This document shows, piece by piece, positions 20,897 to 33,242 of a stretch of 64,000 nucleotides of DNA. Source of the stretch: Neocallimastix lanati (nom. inval.) (taxonomy: Eukaryota > Neocallimastigomycota > Neocallimastigomycetes > Neocallimastigales > Neocallimastigaceae). The notes beneath the pieces are model-generated. The model did no database searches, was not told the DNA's origin, and worked only from the letters and a program-made list of their open reading frames with translations. How positions within the stretch are numbered: position 1 is the first letter of the stretch; each line of letters starts with the position of its first letter. The stretch spans positions 755,001-819,000 of the forward strand of contig JACVTC010000069.1 in the NCBI GenBank assembly GCA_016946835.1, read 5' to 3'. The position numbers and the translations under genes are program-made.

Positions 20897-21384
20897 ATTG
20901 TTTAATATATGATTAATTAAATCTTTGTTAAGTGATATATATTATTAAATTTTACTTCTCATATTTATAGGATGGAAATAGTTTGTCACAGAGTAGATTC
21001 CTTTATGCATAAATAGGTACATTACTTATAGCCTAGAGTTATATTTGTTAAAATATTAAATTATCATTTCAATTAAGAGTTCCTAGTACAAAAATCTATA
21101 ATTTACTCTTATATACGTTTTTTTTTCCTTATTAAATTAATAATTTTATATTTATGGAGTTTAGTTTTAAATAACTTCCCATTATCAACTATCTTATATT
21201 TTATGTGATTCTTTAATTTTTCAATCTTGACCATTTTGATCAGTTTTATTAGTCTTCCTTAAATTAACATAATGAACAGCCTTTATCATAGTTTAAAATT
21301 CTAATTTATTATTATTTTTTTTTTTTTTTTGACATAATATTGGTTCAGGCAAACGATTCTTTTGCTAATAGATTAATAGTCAGA

Positions 21385-21590
21385 TGAGACTCTTAATCTA
21401 TTAAAAATTTATATCAACTTTATTAATATGTTTTATGATAAAGAGTTACCAGCATTTAATTTTTCAAAACTAAATACTTTTTTATAAATACAATGTGTTA
21501 TATATAATGCTTATATTTCAATATGTTTCAATATACTTGAAAATTATTTTTCATATTCTTCATATATTTCACATTTCACATATTCTAACA
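21385..21590 (-). repeat. 5' LTR of the copia-like element
   Basis: 206 bp, TG...CA ends on the minus strand, paired with the diverged copy at about 19421-19599. Confidence 0.65.
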
Positions 21591-22720
21591 AAATAAATAA
21601 TAAATAATAAATAACAATTAAATAATAAATTAATAAATAAATATATAAAACAATTTATATAAAAAATAAAATATATAACTTTAAATACTTATTAAAAAAA
21701 AAATTTTTTTTTTTTTTGTAATATTAAAACAGTCATGTAAAAGTTTTAATTTTTGAAAGACATTAATAATAGATTTTATTTACATTAATAATTAATTATA
21801 TTTCCATATACTGAAATGTAAAATTTTTATTAACAAAAAAATATATATATATATTTATTTTTTTATTTTATATAAATATTAGTGTTAAAAAAAAAAAGGT
21901 GTGTTTTATTAAATACAGAATTAAAATTCAAAAATAAAATATTTTATTTATTAAATTCATAAAAATAAAAATATTAAAGAGAAAGTAGTTTTGAATATAT
22001 ATTTATTAATATTTAAATATATTTATTTATTTATTTATTCAATTTTACTTAATTATTTAAATGTGTTCAATAATTTAAACTAAATAAAATAAAATTTTAT
22101 ATATTATTGATATTTTATAATAGTAATAATTATAATAATAAATTATTACAATATTTAAAATATGTTAAAAAAAATCATATTGAATATGACAAAATGCATA
22201 TTAAATAAACATATACTGTTATATTCAATTATATATGATATTTTTATCAAAATATATAAATATTTTCTATATTTAACATATAACTCATATTAAAAATTAT
22301 TTAAATTGTAATAACTTTATTGAAAAGTATTAAAAAATAGGTTAAAAAATTTAAATTTGTATGGTAATTTTACAAAATTATAACATTTATTTATTTCATC
22401 TATTCACATTTTTATTCTAATTAATTTATTTACATACATACATTCAAAAATTTAAATTAAAATAGAAACTAAGTTAAAAAAAAAAAACAAAAAAAAAAAA
22501 AAAATAAAATAAAAAAAAAAAAAGTAAAATAAAAAAATAAAATAAAATAAAAAAAAAGTAAAATAAAAAAAGTAAAATAAAAAAAAAAAGTAAAATAAAA
22601 AAAAAAAAGTAAAATAAAAAAAAAAAAATAAAATAAAACCAAATAAATAATATTCGTTTAAACGAATAACTAAATTAAATTTAAAATATATATAAATAAT
22701 TAGGTACATTTCATCTAATG

Positions 22721-22757
<37 letters not shown>

Positions 22758-23668
22758 TAAATATTAAATATTTAAGAAACAAATTAAATACATAGAGAAT
22801 TTATTTTTTTTTTTTTAAAAAAAAAAAACTATTTAAAAACTATAATATCTAATGATGCATATTATTTATTATTATTTATAATCATTATTATTGTAATTTA
22901 ATTATATATTTAAAATCGAAAAACTGAACAAAAAAAAAAAAAGAAGATATTACCATTATCATTATTATTATTTTTTATAATAATAATGATAAAAAGTAAA
23001 AATTAATAAAAACTAATAAAAAAAAAAAAATTAATAAAATAAAAATAATAAATAAATAAACAATTTAAATTAAAATGTTATTTAGTTATTAAAAATTAGA
23101 AATTTAAAATTTTGGTTATTTGAATTTTAATATTTTATTTTAAAAAAAAAAATATTTTATAATTAAAAGTTAAATAATTATATGAAATAATAAAAAGAGT
23201 TTTATTAACAAGTTTTTATATTCCCACATCTAAAAAAAAAAAAAGATTAAAAAGTTTATATATATATTTCAAAATAAAATAAATAAATAATAAATAATAA
23301 ATAATTGAATAATAAATAATTAATGATAAATAATAAATAATAAATAATAAATAATAAATAATAAATAATAATTTATATAATAAAAAAAAACATTTTCCAT
23401 TTAAAAAAAAATTGGTTATATTTAGAGATATCTTGCTTCTTATCTTTATACTAAAAAAATAAGATTGTAGTTAAAATTATAATTAAAGGATATTAATTAA
23501 AAAATATTAATATATAAATAACTAATAAAATATCTCCCTAAAAATTTTGAACCGAAAAAACATTACACTTTATTAAATTAATTAAAATTTTAATTTAATT
23601 TTTAATATTTTTAATATTATTATCAAATTGGAGAAAGATTGAAAATACTTTTATTATTTATTTTTTTA

Positions 23669-23719
<51 letters not shown>

Positions 23720-23736
23720 TATTATTTATTTTTTTA

Positions 23737-23814
<78 letters not shown>

Positions 23815-23831
23815 TATTATTTATTTTTTTA

Positions 23832-23864
<33 letters not shown>

Positions 23865-24064
23865 TTTTAAGTTTAATTGAAGTTAAAAAAGTTAATTTTA
23901 ATTTTAAAAAAAATTCATTTGAAATAAATTAAATTTTTTTCTTTTGGAAAAGTCTTTTAGAGATTTTATTATTATTATTTTTTTTTAATCATTATAATAT
24001 ATATATATATTTTATTTTAGTTTTTAAATAGAGAAGTGGTATATTATTTTATTTTTTTATTAAG

Positions 24065-24096
<32 letters not shown>

Positions 24097-24636
24097 CAAT
24101 TAAATGTTTTTATTTATGAATTAAAAATTGCCATTGCTTAATTAAATTTATTTTATTAGAATAATAATATAAATAAATAAATAAATTCAATATAAGCAAA
24201 TGTACTCTTTTTTTTTTATTTTTTTTGTGGTTTTGTGAATATATATATATTACTATTAAATTCTTTTTTATTTTATAATAAATACTTAGGATTAATAATT
24301 TTCCAAATTTTTTTTATTGATAATATTGTAGTATAAGAAAATTAAATATTGTAATATTTCTTACTATTGAAACTATTATTTGAAAGATTGGAGAAAAAAT
24401 ATAATTATTTATTTTAATATTTTATGAATAAATACAAAAAAAAAATTTTATTATGTGAAATGAAATAATAATCTACTCTAATATAAATATATCTTTAGAA
24501 AGTAAATGATTTTGACTTTAAAAGGAATATGATATAAACAATAAAAATAAAAAGCTGAAGTTCTTTATTTATTATTAAAAATATATCAAAATATATCAAA
24601 TTGTTAATTATTAATTTTTATAAATAATATTATATA

Positions 24637-24760
24637 TGGAAACCAAAGAAACTAACCTGAAGATAGTACTAAAAGCACTAAAAGAGGCAGGTTTTTGATT
24701 AAAAAAAAAATCAACTTTGGGAGGGTGAAACTAAAGAAGTAACCTACTCTTGGAGATTGT
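24637..24760 (+). pseudogene. Possible short relic of a gypsy-type reverse transcriptase
   Basis: The frame from ATG at 24637 reads METKETNLKIVLKALKEAGF, then a stop, then an LKK-rich stretch. The order hLKxVLxxLKEAGF-x-LKK resembles the RT segment that follows the YxDD motif in Ty3/gypsy elements, but the match is short and broken. Confidence 0.2.
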
Positions 24761-25275
24761 AAATATATATATGCATATATGTATATTTAAAAATTATTTA
24801 GTTAGAATATTTTAAATGAAATAAAAATAAAAATAGTATTGTAGTTAAAAAAAAATATTTATAATTATTAACAATACATTCTCTTTTATGAATTAAAACA
24901 AGAGACAGCTTGCTTTAGCTTAAAGTCAATACTATAATGGGTTACTTTTTATATGATACAACTTGATATTTTTAATTTGTTAAATTTTCATTTATTGGAA
25001 TAAAATAAAAAAATTATGATCATATTCATTCTCATATAATTTAATATTATTTATATAAATTTTAATATAATTATAAAAGCCATATTATTAAAAAAAATAA
25101 AATAAAATAAAATAAAATAAAGATATACCATAGCTATTTAATTAATATTGTTTCATAAAAAATTAAAATATAATATATAAAATATTTAATATTATATAAA
25201 AAGCAAATATGATTATCACATAATATATATATATTTTTTAAAAAATTAATTTATATTTCTACTTTATTTCATATC

Positions 25276-25412
<137 letters not shown>

Positions 25413-26089
25413 ATGATTTGTCCTTTTTTTTTTATTATTTATTTAAATGACTTGTTCGTGTAACATTTTTACCTTTAATAAAATTTTATTAAATAATACA
25501 AGATAATGTCTTTCCATATTCATCTCCATTTCAATAATTATTTGTAAATTATTAATTAGTTAAAGAATTTTTTTTAATTTATTAAAATATTTTTAATTGG
25601 TAAATGACTCATATATTTTATGAATATAATGATTATATATTTCTATTGATAAATTCTTTAGGTTCGGTTATCTCTTTTTGGGAGAAGTTCTATAACTTAT
25701 TAATTTTATTTATTAATATAGTTTATTTATTCATTTATTTATTTATTTATTTAAATTTTAAATTTTGTTTAAACTACTAAATGCTATTATTATTATTAAA
25801 CAACTTTCATTTGTTAATATAATAAATATAAAGAAAAAGTATTCTTTACATAATACTCTAATTATAAACTATTTTAAAAATCTTTACATAATACTCTAAT
25901 TATAAATAATTTTAAAATAATAAGCATTAATTATTTAGTTAAATATTATAAAAAGAATAATATAAATAACAAAAGATTTATAACTATAACATATAAATAA
26001 AAATTTTATAAATTATTAACATATTTACAAAACATAAATTTATGTTATAAATTTTATACTTAACATTAATTTTATGTGTTTATATTGGA

Positions 26090-26692
26090 TTTATGATATT
26101 ATATAAATCTATTGATATACGGGACTTTTATGTGCTATATTTTAATTATAATAATATAGTTATATCTTTATTTAATTTATTATAACTTTTCCTAAATAAT
26201 TAAAAAAACCCCTTTCTAAATTAATTTTATTAGAAATTGGTTATTATTAAGAAATTACATTTTAAAATTATAAAATTTAATAATATGAAATATATTTTAA
26301 ATATATAATATAAATTATATATATAAGAATATAATATCTATATTTAAATAATAAATGTATATTATATGTAAAATATAAAATAAATATAAAATAATACATA
26401 ATAATATATTACATAATATAAAATAAAATAAGATTATTTAAATTATATTAAAGTTAAATATAAGAATATTATTATATTTTAATATAATAATATATAATTA
26501 TAAAATAAATATATAATTTAATATATGATAAAATAATATGCAATTTAATATATATTATAATAGTAATTATAATATAATAATGAATAATTAATAATATATT
26601 ATAAAAATTATTATCAAAAAGATATAAATTTAATATTTAATAATTATTATTAAATATACAAATATGTTACTACACATATTTGTTTTAGATCA
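26090..26692 (-). repeat. LTR-like repeat, same family as 46687-47080
   Basis: On the minus strand it starts TGATCTAAAACAAATATG at 26692 and ends near ATATCAATA at about 26108. Conserved blocks in order with the copy at 46687-47080 are CAAATATGTGTAGTAACATA, ATATCTTTTTGATAATAATT and GCACATAAAAGTCCCG. The ends beyond differ, so this is probably a solo LTR or comparable element. No coding content. Confidence 0.55.
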
Positions 26693-27594
26693 CTATTTTT
26701 ATATCACTCTACATTAAATCACACTATAAATCATATGATAATCAATTAAATGATAATTTAATGATTATTAATTTATTTTTATGTAATTATTAATAAAATA
26801 ATTTATTAATAATTAAAGTTTTAATTTTCATTTTATATCCTTAAATATTATTTAACAGAATGTTATGACTTAATTATTAATTATTAAATAAAGTTAGAAC
26901 TTTATTTTTTAATTAATATATAAAAAAGTTAATTAAAAAAAAAATATTATATATTAATATATTTTATATAATATTTTTAATGTTTTTTCAAAATTTACCT
27001 TTTTATTCCTAAAATTTTTGAAGATATTAAAATATATATATTAGTATAAATAAGAATAATAATATGATATTTAAATTAATTATTTTATGTCGCCCAAATA
27101 ATAATCAACCATTTATTTATTAAATAATTTATAAAGATATATCTATCCTTTTTTGAATAAAGAAGTTACCCATATTATAATTTAATAATATAAACTTAAC
27201 TTTTTTTTTTTTTTTTTTTAATATAAAAGGCACATATTTTCACTACTATTTTTAGAAAATAAAGAAAAAAAAAAAATAGGAATATTTATTTGTAAGTGTA
27301 TCCAATTATTTAATTTTGTGTAAAGAAATTAAATTATTAATTAAAGGAATATAAATCTTTCATATTTCAATTAAATTTTTTTAATTGTATTGCAATTTTT
27401 TTTTTTTTTTTTTTTTTGGAATATATATTAATATTTTATATATTTATTTATATATCTATATCTATATCTATATCTATATATCTATATATATATATATATT
27501 ATTTAAAATCAAATAATCAAATAATGTCATTATTATATTTTCCCTTGTTTTCTATTACAGACATTAAAAAAAAAAAAAAAAAAAAAAAAAAACA
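26693..27594. other. AT-rich spacer upstream of the feruloyl esterase gene
   Basis: AT-rich, with a CTATAT microsatellite near 27450-27500 and a run of about 26 A residues ending just before the start codon (27566-27592). No other feature is seen. Confidence 0.5.
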
Positions 27595-29560
27595 ATGAAA
27601 ACTTCTAAATTATTATCTGTATTTCTTTCTGGTAATAATATTAAGAATATTTTTATAGAAAAAAAATTTTTTTTATATTATATATAATATTAACTTTTAA
27701 ATAATAATTTTATTAATATATATAAATCTATATTTAATAAATCTTTTATTTTTTATTATTTATATTTATTTTATAAATATGTAATTATAATGTATTTATT
27801 TAGTTTATTCTGCATCAGCTTATTCTATAATTGAAAAAAATAAAAGAGCTGAAGCAAAATGTTGGGCTGAAAGTCTTGGTTATCCATGTTGTTCTGGTAA
27901 AAATCCAAAAGTATATGCCCATGATAATGATGGTGATTGGGGTTACAACTTTGCCACTGGAGAATGGTGTGGTATTTCTACTTTTGATGACAGAGTCAAT
28001 GATGAAGTTTGTTGGTCTGAATCATTAGGTTATTCATGTTGTCATGGCTGTACCATTTATGAAACTGATGATGATGGTTCTTGGGGTTATGAAAATGATA
28101 GTTGGTGTGGTATTCAATCATACTGTAAATCTGAAGAAAAACCAAACGAAAATGAAGAATCTGAATTAAAACCAAATGAATATCCAACCGACATTTTCAA
28201 AGTCGAAGATAAAAAAATCTACGATTTTGATGAAGATTTAGTTTTCGATGGTACTCAAGCTACAAATTTAACGTTCAATAAGGATGGTTCTGTAACTTAT
28301 GTTGCCAGTGCTCTCGGTTCTGGTGGTGGTGTCGTATTTTATGTAAAGAAAGATAAATCCATTATTAATCTTTCTAACTATGAATCTGTTGATATTGAAT
28401 TAGTCTTCAGTCCAGTTAATGGTAAATGGAATCCAGATGCTAAGGCTCCAAGCTTTGGTTTCAGAGTCTTCACTCGTGAAGCTACTGGTTTTTGGAGTGG
28501 TTTTGAAGATGTTGAATACTTTGGTGAAGAAAATGGTGCCTTTTATGGTACTTTAAAGAAAAATGTTATTCTTACTGATAAAATAAAAGAAAGCTTCATT
28601 GAAAACTGCAGTAATGATGATGTTCTCGGTTTTACTCTTAAATTCAATGCTTATCAAACTGGAAATAATGAAAGTGATGAATTAATGGTTCAAATTAAGA
28701 AAGTTAAATTCAATAAGATTCCAGGAACCCCAGAAGATAAGTATACTGATGATGGTTTAACTGATAAAGACAGAGGTACCGTTTCTCATATTGAATATCC
28801 TACTCACGATTATATGACTGATGATGAAAATGATAAATACAATAAGCCCGCTTGGGTTTACTTACCAGCTGGTTATGATCCAGAAGATAAGAACACTAAA
28901 TATCCATTAGTTATTTTAATGCACGGTTTCGGTCAAAATGAAGATAACTGGGGTCTTACCGATCAAGGTACTGGTGGTAAAATTAAGGGAATGATGGATA
29001 GAGGCATGGCTAAAGCTAAGGATGAAGAAGGTTCCGTTGAAAAGTTTGTACTTATTGTTCCAACTGGTATGGCCTCTAAGGACTTCAGAGATAATAACAA
29101 CTACGGTAACACTGAACCATGGTACAAGTTTGGAAATGAAATTAGAAACGATATTATTCCATATATGAGAAGTCATTACAATATTAAGGAGGGTCGTGAA
29201 AATGTAGCCATGGCTGGTCTTTCTATGGGTGGTATGCAAACCTTAAACCTTGGTATTGGTGAATGTCTTGATTTAATCAGTTACTTTGGTGCCTTCTCCT
29301 TCCCATTTGGTGCTGATATATTTGAAAAAACTGAAACCAATTTCCCAGACAAGAATTTAACTATTAAGGGACTTTATACTATTTGTGGTGATGCCGATGC
29401 TGGAGCTTTCGCTGGTTACGGTCCAGCTGTCGAGGCCTTTGAAAAATGGGATAGAATTGATGAAGGTAAATTTAAGTCTGAAATTTACCCAGGAGGTACA
29501 CACGACTTCCCTGTCTGGTACAGAGGTTTTGAACATCTCATTCCATTATTATTTAAATAA
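27595..29560 (+). CDS. Feruloyl esterase (CE1) with two N-terminal fungal dockerins
   Basis: Secreted carbohydrate esterase family 1 enzyme that would cleave ferulate esters cross-linking arabinoxylan and lignin. Exon 1 is 27595-27631 and exon 2 is 27804-29560; the 172-nt intron (GTAATA...TTTAG) splits a Val codon within the signal peptide. The protein is 597 aa. Residues 1-19 are a signal peptide. Two Cys/Trp-rich dockerins lie at about 31-69 (CWAESLGYPCC...WCGI) and 81-116 (CWSESLGYSCC...WCGI). An acidic linker follows, then an unidentified beta-rich, CBM-like domain (about 145-315) and the CE1 alpha/beta hydrolase (about 335-597). The nucleophile is Ser486 in GLSMGG, with probable catalytic Asp542 in CGDADAG and His579 in GGTHDF. 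The dockerins should dock it on the same cellulosome as the GH9 enzyme. ATG context is AACAATG after a poly(A) run. Confidence 0.93.
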
Positions 29561-30281
29561 ACTAAATGAAACCAATAATACTTTTAAAAAGGAAAAAGAA
29601 AAATATATATAAATTTTTATTGATTAAAAATGTATTTAATAAATTAATAAGTAAATATATTTATTTTATAACCATTCAATATGTAAATTATATAAAAAGT
29701 AATTTAAAAAGAAACGCAAAAAAAGAAAGTAAAAAAAAAAAACTTATATAATGGTTATATATTATATAAAATTTTAAAAAGCAAAAAAAAAAAAAAAAAA
29801 AAGTGAAGTAATTGCAAATTCAAAATATTCCTATTTAAAATAAATAATTAAAAAATAATAACTAATATAAAATAAAAATTTTTTTTTTTTTTTTAAATAA
29901 TTAGAAAAAAAAAACAAATTAAATGTAAATATAAATTATAAAAGATATATAAAATATATATAATATAAAATATGTATTTAAATAAATAAAATAAAATTAA
30001 ATAAAAATATATAAATATATATATATTTAAAATTATAAAATAATCATATATAATTTTTTTTATTTTTTATTAATGTAATTTTTCTCATTTTTAATGAATT
30101 TAAAGTTTAATAATTATTGATTCTATAATATTTATTATACATATATATATATTTTTTTTCAGAATAATTACTTCAATTATAATAGCAATTTTATTATTTA
30201 TTTAAAGATAATAAATATGATTAAAGTCTTTATAAAAAAAAATCTAAGTGTTGTCTTTTTAATAAATTTTCTATTTTTAAA

Positions 30282-30320
<39 letters not shown>

Positions 30321-30428
30321 TTATTATTGTTATTGTTATTGTTATTGTTATTTTATTTTTTATTGTTTATAATTTTTATTTAATATAATATTTTTTTTTT
30401 TTATTTTTATTTCAAAGAAGAAATTTTA
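29561..30428. other. AT-rich spacer
   Basis: AT-rich sequence with a (TTA)n/TATTGT tract near 30285-30350. No gene is seen. The first part would hold the esterase 3' UTR. Confidence 0.5.
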
Positions 30429-31860
30429 AAGGGCAATTCACATATATAACATTTCTTGATTTGAAAAAAGCCTACCACTCTGTTTCTATTTACAACATTC
30501 TTACATAAATCTTTCACCTTGGTGTCCGTAACTAATGTTTTGATTTCATTTCTAAGTTCATTCTTTCTTCTAAAGCAGGAGCTCGTTACCTTGATATGTT
30601 ATCAAATGAATTTCCTATTCATCGTGGTGTTAAACGAGGTTGCCCGTTATCACCAATTTTGTTTAATTTATTCATTAATGATACTTTAAATAATTGTAAT
30701 AAATATGGTGTTAGTATTGGTAATAAATAATGCTGTGGTGGTTTTTTTGCTGATGATATTGTTCTTTATAGTCCCTTGTGAAAGAAAAATGAAGGCTCTA
30801 CTTCCTCATGTTTTTTTTTTTTTTTTGTTGGGCTAATGCTAATAAAAATGAAATATCTTTTGGTATCAATAAATATATTACAATGGTTATTAAACCCTTA
30901 AATTTTGTTTCACATCCTGATTATGAAGAATCTACATTTCACCTTGGTATGTATTCTATCCTTAAAGAATCTGTGTATATTTACTTAGGGGTCCCCTTCA
31001 GTAATAATTTTTCCCTTGAGCCTATTATTGCTTATATGAATACTAAAGTTAGATAATCCTTATTTTCTTTCTCTGGTTTTTTATCCAATAATAAAGTTCC
31101 ATTAACTTTTAAAAGATTCTATTATTCAATCATATATTATTAGCAAAACATTATATTTTACTTCACTTTTAGGTTCAAACAAAAATAATTCTAGGAATGT
31201 ACAATCTTTAATTAATACTGCATTGTTGTGGTGTACTGATTCTGACTCCTCGATCAAGGAAGATTATCTTACTATTGAAAAGAAGAAAAAAAGTAAGAGT
31301 TATATCAAAAGGAACTCAATAGTTAGTGTGTAAGCCAATTGTTAGCTTTTGTACTTCTCTTCAAATAAAATGCTTTTGTAAATGGAGTAATATTCAAAAT
31401 GTATTATTAAAGATCTCATAAACCATATTCCATCCATGCCACGTTATTCAAGGTCGAAAAATTCACTGGTGCTGTACAACAAAATTAAGAAAAAGAAATT
31501 CACTAAATTCAAAGATGTTATTGAATCATATTGGTCTGATGTTGGTAAATTCCAAGGAATCAAAGGTACAAATTACGATAAACTTCAAATTTATAAATAT
31601 TAGAAATTTATTCTAACTCAGCCTTAAATACCTTCATTTAAGTTTAGGTTTTAACTGCATCTTAAGATTAAGAGCTGGTTATAAATATTATTATATTTAT
31701 AACCAGCTCTTCTAATTAGAAGTAGTAGAGTTTCTCATGATTATCCTAAATTTTTTGCCCTTGCTGTGGAAAAGGTGAACAATCTTTTACCCATTGAATA
31801 TTTGAATGCTTAATCTTTTCTTTATGCCGATGTAAATTTTTACTATTCTCTTCCTAGTCT
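30429..31860 (+). pseudogene. Degenerate LINE (non-LTR retrotransposon) reverse transcriptase
   Basis: Broken in several frames but with RT motifs in the right order: TFLDLKKAYHSV (about 30448), FPIHRGVKRGCPLSPILFNL (about 30610-30670), the catalytic FADDIVLY (about 30747), then SFGINKYITMVI and YLGVPF downstream (about 30855-31000). Near 31750 a cysteine-rich CPCCGKGEQSFTH segment matches the C-terminal zinc-like motif of these elements. There are many stops and frameshifts, no intact endonuclease, and no target-site duplication was found. It ends in a poly(A)-like run at 31861-31877, as expected for the 3' end of a LINE. It is a dead, 5'-truncated insertion. Confidence 0.8.
31670..31711. 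repeat. Perfect 19-bp inverted repeat (hairpin) inside the LINE remnant
   Basis: AAGAGCTGGTTATAAATAT at 31670-31688, a 4-nt loop, and its exact reverse complement at 31693-31711. It sits within the downstream coding part of the LINE, where an unbroken inverted duplication is not expected. Confidence 0.95.
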
Positions 31861-31970
31861 AAAAAAAAAAAAAAAAACATCAATTATAATAACAATCTTT
31901 TTATATATTTAAAAATAATAAATATGATTAAAATCCTATTTTATATTTTAAATAATTTTTTTAAATAAGC

Positions 31971-32021
<51 letters not shown>

Positions 32022-33242
32022 ATATTTAATTAAATAAAAAGCATAACTATTCTTTTACAATTGATAATAAAATAAAATAAAATTAATTGAATATATCAAA
32101 ATATATATTAAATAAAAAAAAAATAAAAATTAAAATAAAAAAAATTTTTTTTAAAAAAAGACTTCATGTTTCTGTTTCTTTATAAAAAAAAATTTTAAAG
32201 CTTTAAAGAATTAAAGATTTTTGAAGAATATTCTATATTATTATAAATAAATTTTTATATATAAGCATAATTAAAAAAAAAGAAAAAAATAATAATAATA
32301 ACAATAATAATTTTCAATAGTTATTTTTATTAAATTTATTTAGAAATAAAACTGTATTATATATAAAAAATTATTTTTTTTTTTTTTATATGGGAAATTA
32401 TCAAAAATTTAAAACTTATTTAAAAATTTTGTCCTTCCAATTTTATATTATAAATAATTAAATTTATTATTATTTTTTTAATTATTAATATTAGTATTGA
32501 TTCTTTTTTTTTTTTTTTTATTGCGTTGTTTTTTTTTTTTTTATTTTTTATTTTTGCTTATTTTCACTCTATGTATTAAAATTTAAGACGAAAATAAAAA
32601 TAAAAAAAAAAAATACTTAAATATAATTAATTATTAATATGAAGCTAACTTAAAAGTTTTTTTTTTTTAATTTATTATTTTATTATTTTATTTAATTATT
32701 TAAATATTAATAATATTTTTATAATTATAATCATTTATTTTAAAATAAATAAAAATGTTCGATAAAAATCTTTAAAAAAATTAATATATATTATATCCCT
32801 AACCTATAAGAAGAATGTTCCAAGAATACAAATTAATAATTTTAAATATTAATAATTAAATATTTAAAAGTCTATTATATTTTTATAATATATATAATAT
32901 ATTATTAATATATAATTTATTGTTATTGGTTTTCATATTAATATCCAAAATTTTTGTTAAATTTTATTTTTTTTTTTAAAAAAAAAAAAAAAAAATAAAA
33001 ACAATAAAAAATAAAAAGTAAAAATAATAAAAATATAAAAATAATAAAATATAAAAATAATAAAAATATAAAAATAATAAAAATACAAAATAAATAAAAA
33101 TAAAAATAAAAATATATAAAATAATAAAATATAAAAATATAATTAAAAATACTAAAAAAAGAAAGCCAAAAAGAAATTTATGTAAATAAATAAGAAAATA
33201 ATAAATATATTTAAATAAACATATTAATAATATAATAATATT
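31861..33242. other. AT-rich spacer with long poly(T)
   Basis: Starts with the poly(A) of the LINE remnant and contains a T run at 31976-32016. Otherwise only A/T-rich sequence leading into the ankyrin gene. Confidence 0.55.

Larger units (their letters stand above)
19421..21590 (-). mobile_element. Decayed copia-like LTR element
   Basis: Two direct repeats in minus orientation bound 1.8 kb of AT-rich sequence. The 5' LTR is 21590-21385, starting TGTTAGAATATG and ending AAGAGTCTCA. The 3' LTR is about 19599-19421, starting TGTCAGAATATG, shortened or diverged at its end. They share GAAATATATGAAGAATATG, TAACTCTTTATC and AATAAAGTTGATAT. Immediately before the 3' LTR is a polypurine tract, AAGGGGAAAA (19600-19609). 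The interior has no intact gene. Part of it near 21060-21300 is homologous to 37030-37262, which also follows an LTR of this family. The copia assignment is an inference from the related element at 41.8-43.3 kb, which shares the LTR end TAAGAGTCTCA. Confidence 0.65.

Noticed and set aside
22452-22709. 85-codon minus-strand frame of Phe/Leu/Tyr
   Set aside because: Translation of an AAAATAAA-type repeat.
23639-23932. 97-codon open frame of Ile/Leu/Tyr
   Set aside because: Translation of a (TTA)n tract; no start context or conserved content.
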